From positions 9,601,618-9,665,617 of the forward strand of contig NW_004624804.1 of NCBI RefSeq assembly GCF_000247695.1: a stretch of DNA of 64,000 bases. Direction: 5' to 3'. The DNA is from Heterocephalus glaber (taxonomy: Eukaryota > Chordata > Mammalia > Rodentia > Bathyergidae). The translations under genes were made by a program, and so were the position numbers. A model generated the notes under the pieces. That model was not told the origin of the DNA. It was given only the letters and a program-made list of their open reading frames with translations, and made no database searches. This document shows positions 59,170-64,000 of this stretch, in pieces (position 1 is the stretch's first letter; each line of letters opens with the position of its first letter).

Positions 59170-59480
59170 TAAAGTATTTATTTGCAGTACTGAGGATTGA
59201 ACCAGGGCCTTCCCACTGAACTGCAATCCCTGGCCCTTTTTATTTTTATTAATTTTTGAGACAGGGTCTGAGTTAGTAAATTGCTCAGGCTGAACTTCTC
59301 TCTTTTTTTTTTCCAGTACCGGGGATTGAACTCAGGTCCTTAAGCTTGTGCAGCAGGCGGCGAAACCACTGAGCTAAATCCCTGGCCCTAAAAAAAAGAA
59401 AAAAAATCCCCAGCCCTCAGGCTGAACTTCTCTGTCAGCCTTCTAGAGTGCTGGGATTACAGGGCTGCACCACTACACCT
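59170..59480 (-). mobile_element. Dimeric B1-ID SINE split by a young ID, antisense
   Basis: ID part 59170-59236 (agtactgaggattgaaccaggg), B1 part to 59301 and again from 59415 (aggctgaacttctc ... accactacacctgtc). Confidence 0.8.
59302..59388 (-). mobile_element. ID SINE (group B), antisense, nested
   Basis: CAGGCTGAACTTCTCT is duplicated on both sides. Between the ID end and the second duplicate lies an extra 'aaaaaaaagaaaaaaaatccccagcc' scrap, possibly a second ID end. Confidence 0.92.
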
Positions 59481-59519
59481 GTCAAGAGCCTCTTCCCAAC
59501 TCCTTTGCTATGCTGTCCC

Positions 59520-59635
59520 ACCCTCCTTTGAAACAGAGTCTTACTGTATAACCTAGGCAGATCTTGAACTCATGGTACTTCTGCATCAGCCTTGCTAGTA
59601 CTGAGATTACAGGGATGCAGCACCACACCTGGCCT
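59520..59635 (-). mobile_element. B1 SINE, antisense
   Basis: Reads tttgaaacagagtcttactg ... gcagcaccacacctggcc. Confidence 0.8.
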
Positions 59636-60334
59636 GAAGGTTCTTGTGTTAAATATAAAGATCTTGAATTCCAGCTTCTTATTGTGCCTAACTACAGAGT
59701 AAATAAGAATGTCTTATATCCTAAATAGAATCCCTTTTCTTAGAATCCTTTCACTTTCAGACCCCTTTATTCCAGTAGCATGGAAAGTATATAATATATA
59801 GTATCAGTAACTGAAGGTGAGGATTTTTTTTGTATTCTCCAATTTCTGCTTTTTTTTTTTGTAATGTAGGACTAAGTCATAATCCTCAGTTGTAATTTTT
59901 ATTTACTAGGGGAGTTTAGTTGCTCTTTCATTCCTGCTTTTTTGCTATTCTGTTCTTGAATATTCTTATTTTCACTCTGGTTTCATTTTCACTCAGCTAA
60001 GCATCATGACCCCATTGTGAATCCAACAGTTTACTAGTTTGCTAAACATGAAACTAAGAGTAGTGTGTACACATAGAAGGATGGAGATATATCAGATAGT
60101 GGGTGGCGTTACAGTGTGCTATGGAAGATGTTTTACTTTCTACCCAAGAGAACAAAAAGAAAAGTAATAGAGTGAGTCTGATATGATGGAAAGGAAGTGG
60201 ATTACACGTGTTCTCACTTCCACTCTTACACATATTTGCTATCTAAGATATCTTGTGTTATCTACCTTAATAACATAGCTATTCTTTTAGTCACCTGAAA
60301 CAGAATCCTTGGGACCAGTATTAACTCTGTGCAT

Positions 60335-60398
60335 GCTGCCTGCCTCGAAAGCGCAAGGACCCGAGTTCGATCCCTGGTACCAAAAAACAAAAAAAAAC
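60335..60398 (+). mobile_element. 5'-truncated ID SINE
   Basis: Starts at 'gctgcctgcctcgaaagcgc'; B box and GGTACC plus A-tail are intact. Confidence 0.85.
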
Positions 60399-60503
60399 CT
60401 TGGTGCACATGCATGCCTGCATGTGTGTATATGTGTACACATATGTGTGTTACTGAGGAATACTCTACCACTGAACTATATCCCCAGCCTTTATTTATTT
60501 ACT

Positions 60504-60586
60504 TATTTTTTTGGTACCAAGGATTGAACTCAGGTCCTTACGCTTGCGGGGCAAGCAGCGGAACCACTGAGCTAAATCCCCGGCCC
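60504..60586 (-). mobile_element. ID SINE, antisense
   Basis: TTGGTACCAAGGATTGAAC ... GAGCTAAATCCCCGGCCC. It follows an old ID fragment at 60440-60490. Confidence 0.91.
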
Positions 60587-60741
60587 TTTTTTTATTTTTA
60601 ATTGCTGCTGACCTAGTACATATTCTCATTATCTTGCCTGAAATACTATAGCAACCACCCATTTAAATATCCAACCTCCAGTCCATCTGTCCACTAGGTT
60701 TTTTGTTTATTTTATTTTGTTTTTAGGTTGGTTAGTTACAG

Positions 60742-61660
60742 CAGAGATTGCCAACCTTTTTGGCACTAGGGACCAGTTTCGTGTACTTCAATGTGGTTGC
60801 TAATTTTAAACATATTCTGTAAAATGTTAAGTTCAGGTGACATTTTGCAGCTAGCCAGTATTTCTCTGTGGATGACACAGTTCATAGACTCACATTCAGA
60901 AGTGATTTATTTGACCTGAGTAGTGAAACCAGAAAGCCATCCAGTCACGCCAGCCACTCTGTGCATATACCAACACAAATGCCCAATTTAGTTTTCCTGA
61001 TATGTAGTCATTCAAAGACTTGATTAGTTCTGTGGCTATGATGTTGGTTGGCAACAAAAGCACACATAACATACCCTCATGCATGTCCTTCTGAAAGATA
61101 TATCCCCCAAAGCAAGCATTATTGATTATTATTGTTGATAGATTCATCAACCTGGATTATGAAGAACGGTAACTCATTAATCCTCTCTAATGACTGTGCC
61201 TCTACATCCTCAGCTATTTCATCAGTCCATCTAGTTATGGTGCTAGCTGAAAGAGAATCACATGCCATCTTTGGAACTGCAGCCTCTTCTAAAAGTTCAC
61301 GACATATGTCTTTAGCAGCAGCCAGAACCAACCCTTCACCAATTGTAAAGGACTTAGCTTTTGCAATGCGGTTAGGCACTAAGAATGTTGTTCTCCCAAA
61401 AGTGCAGACACATTTTGTGAAGTGGTGGCCTTCACTAATTGCTTCTACTCTTTGTGTTTGTGGTTTTTTCTTTTGAGAAACTCCAAAAGCTTATCTTTTA
61501 ATGCAGAGTACTTGGTCTCTTATGTGGCAAAGACGTTTTGAAGGTTTCATGGCTTCCTTGGATAGCAGTCGCCACATATACAAAGTGGGCTTGGAGAATG
61601 TGAATCACCTGTGGCAATGAACCCATAATTTAAGTAGGGCTCTTGATATTTTCTTTTAAA
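60742..61660 (-). mobile_element. hAT-Charlie-type DNA transposon with transposase remains
   Basis: The end at 60742 reads CAGAGATTGCCAACCTTTTTGG, a hAT/Charlie-like terminus. Minus-strand translation of 60896-61379 gives transposase segments (SFTIGEGLVLAAAKDICREL, FFIIQVDES, KDMHEGMLCVLLLPTN, SLNDYISGKLNW) familiar from hAT transposases and their domesticated relatives. The upstream part, opposite 61480-61580, contains KPSK.L.HI. The frame is broken between 61119 and 61150 and again near 61480, so it is a dead copy. Its other terminus was not found. Confidence 0.8.
60896..61379 (-). pseudogene. Broken hAT transposase ORF
   Basis: Two overlapping frames (61379-61119 and 61150-60896) shift near 61130 and carry the conserved DES catalytic-site context. 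No intact coding frame exists, so it is not a domesticated gene. Confidence 0.75.
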
Positions 61661-61671
61661 TGCAACTTTCG

Positions 61672-61760
61672 GGCCGGGGATTTAGCTCAGTGGTGCCGCC
61701 ACCTGCCCCGCAAGTGCACGTACCTGAGTTCAATCCCCAGTACCAAAAATAAAAATAAAT
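61672..61760 (+). mobile_element. ID SINE
   Basis: Target duplication AAATGCAACTTTC on both sides. Confidence 0.94.
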
Positions 61761-61820
61761 GCAACTTTCTTTTTGTTGGCAGTCTTTGAGTCTTCTACTG
61801 TCTTTTCTCCTTTTCTTTTC

Positions 61821-61901
61821 TTTTTTTGTACTGGGGATTGAACTCGGAACCTTGCGCTTATGCAGCAGGCCCCGGAACCACTGAGCTAAATCCCCGGCCC
61901 C
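61821..61901 (-). mobile_element. ID SINE, antisense
   Basis: GTACTGGGGATTGAACTCG ... GAGCTAAATCCCCGGCCCC. Flanked by CTTTTCTCCTTTTC / CTTTCCTCCTTTTC. Confidence 0.92.
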
Positions 61902-62210
61902 TTTCCTCCTTTTCTAAGAAGCTTGCTAGTAACATTTATTTTTTTATTCATTTTGTCTAGGGCTAGCTTGTGGGCTTTAGGAAATAGTACCAATAGTCTT
62001 GTCTGTTTCTCACTTTTTAAACATTTAGACAGGAGATTTGTGACAATGACAGTTCTACAAAGAGGAAATATACATCATTACTGTTTTGCTCTATAGTTCA
62101 TGTTCAAGGCCAGGGTTGGACATAATGTCATCTTTTATTCCTATGGGCATGCTATTCCAGTGTGCATAGAAACTTTCTACTTTCTACTTTCCCTGTTCAT
62201 TTACCAATAG

Positions 62211-62303
62211 GAGATGTTAAACATATCGAAGAAAACAGCTTCTTGCTTTGTGAACTTCTCCAGACTACAGCAGACAACAAATATTCAAGCTGAAATCTAT
62301 CAG
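62211..62303 (+). CDS. HAUS2: HAUS2 coding exon 2
   Basis: 93 nt (31 codons), [20 protein letters not shown] and on to [11 protein letters not shown], closely matching the human protein after its residue 31. Acceptor TTCATTTACCAATAG after a C/T-rich tract, donor GTAATT. It joins exon 1 (54913-55005) in phase 0 across a 7.2-kb intron. The remaining exons lie beyond the window, so this is a partial gene. Confidence 0.96.
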
Positions 62304-62366
62304 GTAATTTATGCTGACCTTTTCACTTCATAACTTCTGCAGGGAAAAAAAACAAACAAACCTTAC

Positions 62367-62550
62367 ATTGGGATGTAGTTCAGCAGCAGTGCAGGTGCTT
62401 GGCATATGTGAGGTACTGGGTTCAATCCTCAGCTAAAATAGAACAAGCTAGGCATAGTGGTGCATGCCTGAACACCCAGCACTTGGGAGGCTAAGGCAAG
62501 AAGATCGCAGGTTTAAACCCAGCCTGGGCAATTTAGCAAGACCTAACATT
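62367..62550 (+). mobile_element. Old ID then B1 SINE
   Basis: ID 62367-62435 (ttgggatgtagttcagcagc ... gttcaatcctcagc); B1 62443-62550 (aagctaggcatagtggtgc). Confidence 0.72.
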
Positions 62551-62639
62551 AGCTGCAGGAGGACAATAACACTAAAATGAAAAGCTTTGGTAAATCACCT
62601 GGGCTTCTATATATATGTAAATCATCCTACCAATACAAG

Positions 62640-62720
62640 TCTTCACTGTGTGGTCTAGGATGACATCAAATTTGCAGCCCTCCTGCCTCAGCCTCCCTGA
62701 GTGCAAGAATTACAGGTATG
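62640..62720 (-). mobile_element. Old B1 fragment, antisense
   Basis: Reads cttcactgtgtggtctagg ... ctcagcctccctgagtgc. The sequence continues at 62876-62905 (gattacaggtgtgtaccaccatgcctggc), so the sense B1 at 62722-62870 inserted into it. Confidence 0.75.
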
Positions 62721-62721
62721 G

Positions 62722-62870
62722 CCAGGTATGATGGTGCGTGCCTATAATCCTATAATCCTAGCATTTGGGTGTCTGAGGCAGGAATATACTTGTGAGTTTG
62801 AGGCCAATCTGGGCTCCATAGTGAGTTAAGGCCAGCCTGAGGCAGACCCCATCTCCAAAAAAGAAAAAGA
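62722..62870 (+). mobile_element. B1 SINE inserted in an antisense B1
   Basis: Reads ggccaggtatgatggtgcg ... gcagaccccatctccaaaa, flanked by GATTACAGGT-type host sequence. Confidence 0.82.
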
Positions 62871-62919
62871 AAAAGATTACAGGTGTGTACCACCATGCCT
62901 GGCTTCAGAGGGAGCCCCC

Positions 62920-63120
62920 CCACCCCCTTATTTGCTACTAGGGATTAAACCCAGGGCCTTCATTCACACTGATCTACATACTCAGCCCATTTTTTATTTT
63001 TTAATTTTTTTAGACAGGGTCTTACTAAGTTGGTAAGTTGCCCAGGCTGGGCTGGAAATTGTGATCATCCTGCCTCAGCCTCCCAGAGTGCCAGGATTGC
63101 AGTTATATGACACCACGCCT
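62920..63120 (-). mobile_element. Dimeric B1-ID SINE, antisense
   Basis: ID part 62930-62990 (tgctactagggattaaacccagg), then B1 part (ttagacagggtcttac ... gacaccacgcctgac). Confidence 0.75.
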
Positions 63121-63288
63121 GACTGTGGAGAGCTTCTGTTGTAGTAAGGATTAATACCAACCTTCTCGTGCGTGCACCACTTAGTTAAATTGAGGCTCGA
63201 TCTAGGACGAAAGTCACACCATGCCACAAGAAAGCAAAAGTAAAGATAGCTTTACTACAAGGTTAAGCAATAAGAATAGTAAAAAGAG

Positions 63289-63371
63289 GGGTCGGGGATT
63301 TAGCTCAGTGGGACCACGCCTGCTTCTCAAGTGCAAGGTTGTGAGTTCAATCCCCAGTACCAAAAAAAAAA
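63289..63371 (+). mobile_element. ID SINE (group C)
   Basis: GGGTCGGGGATTTAGCTCAG ... CCCAGTACC plus A10. Confidence 0.92.
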
Positions 63372-63395
63372 GGAAGTATGACAGATAGAAGTAAT

Positions 63396-63728
63396 ACATC
63401 ACCAGCCGGGGTATTGCCTCAACACCCAAAGACAACTAGGGGAGTCCCGAGAGGGCAGTTTATCAGGGTCCTGCTGGACAGAGAAGTCTTGCATGCAATT
63501 TTTTTGTTTTGTTTTGTTTGTTTGTTTGTTTTGGTACCAGGGATCAAACTCAGGACCTTGTGCTTGCAAGACAGGTGGTGGAACCACTGAGCTAAATCCC
63601 CAGCCCCATGCAATTTTAATATATCACCAGATAGGGTAGCATCTTGGCTCAACACCTGAAGACAACTGGGGAAATCCCAAGACAGCGGTTGGTCAGGGTC
63701 CTGCTGGACAGAATCCCTGCATGCAGTT
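63396..63728 (+). repeat. Direct repeat of about 105 bp, split by an ID
   Basis: Copies at 63396-63497 and 63619-63728 share 'CATCACCAG / TATCACCAG', 'CTCAACACC(C/T)', 'GACAACT(A/G)GGG' and TCAGGGTCCTGCTGGACAGA. Confidence 0.88.
63497..63607 (-). mobile_element. ID SINE (group A), antisense
   Basis: (GTTT)n tail. Target duplication ATGCAATTTT on both sides. Confidence 0.94.
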
Positions 63729-64000
63729 CTAAGAGTCTTCCAAATTTCTCTTTTTCCTTGTTAGCTTATATAGCATGTTACCCAAAGGTGGCTTTATGGC
63801 AATGAAGCGTATGTATCTTAGGAGTCTGCTCTGGGATCAGGTTAGGAGCCCGGGCAGAGTCCTTGTACCAAATATTTCAGATTAAGGCGTTTATTCCCTC
63901 AAGGACAGACTCTGGGAGGGTAGCCAGTCCTCCTCCAGCCCAGCACATACAGAGGTCACACTTTGGTCACATGAATCTGAGTAACTCTTTTTATGTTCCC

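Larger units (their letters stand above)
63124..64000 (+). mobile_element. ERV LTR-like sequence, running off the window
   Basis: Starts TGTGGAGAGCTTCTG right after the B1. It contains a pair of direct repeats (63396 and 63619), then a TATA-like TTATATAGC at about 63755-63763, an order that fits U3 enhancer repeats and promoter. No coding region is visible. Identification as an LTR is inferred from this layout. Confidence 0.4.

Overview
This is 64 kb of nuclear DNA from a rodent. The evidence is a dense mixture of B1 (7SL-derived) SINEs, dimeric B1-ID SINEs and about 75 copies, counted by eye, of a young tRNA-Ala-like ID SINE (head GGCCGGGGATTTAGCTCAG, end GGTACC plus A-tail), with rodent-style L1, MaLR and ERV LTRs. 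The ID type does not look like the mouse or rat form. A non-murid rodent such as a beaver or other castorimorph is a guess I cannot confirm.

The gene content is the conserved block ZNF106 - SNAP23 - LRRC57 - HAUS2, known from human 15q15. Region by region: (1) 1-4560 is repeat-filled DNA with no coding exon seen. (2) 4560-5105 is a CpG island with a good minus-strand splice donor, which I infer to be the ZNF106 first-exon region. (3) 8636-9135 is the CpG-island promoter and non-coding first exon of SNAP23 (+). (4) 24297-40315 holds the seven SNAP23 coding exons, which join in frame to an intact 211-residue SNARE; the 3' UTR runs to a poly(A) signal at 42176. (5) 42905-43970 carries a second, diverged copy of part of that 3' UTR, broken up by a B1 and an L1 fragment. 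(6) 48110-54473 holds the five LRRC57 coding exons on the minus strand, which join in frame to an intact 239-residue leucine-rich repeat protein. (7) 54474-54912 is a CpG-rich divergent promoter shared by LRRC57 and HAUS2. (8) 54913-62303 holds HAUS2 (+) coding exons 1 and 2; the rest lies beyond the window.

The genes are neighbours by synteny rather than a functional unit: SNAP23 works in membrane fusion, HAUS2 in the augmin complex of the spindle, and LRRC57 has no well-established role. SNAP23 and LRRC57 are convergent; LRRC57 and HAUS2 are divergent.

I found no previously undescribed biological system. The points most worth a second look are transposon archaeology (a 72-bp hAT miniature element with an 8-bp target duplication, a tailless ID, nested and tandem ID insertions, a half-L1-like element, a LTR family found in two orientations), the SNAP23 3' UTR duplication, and the loss of Cys112 in SNAP23.
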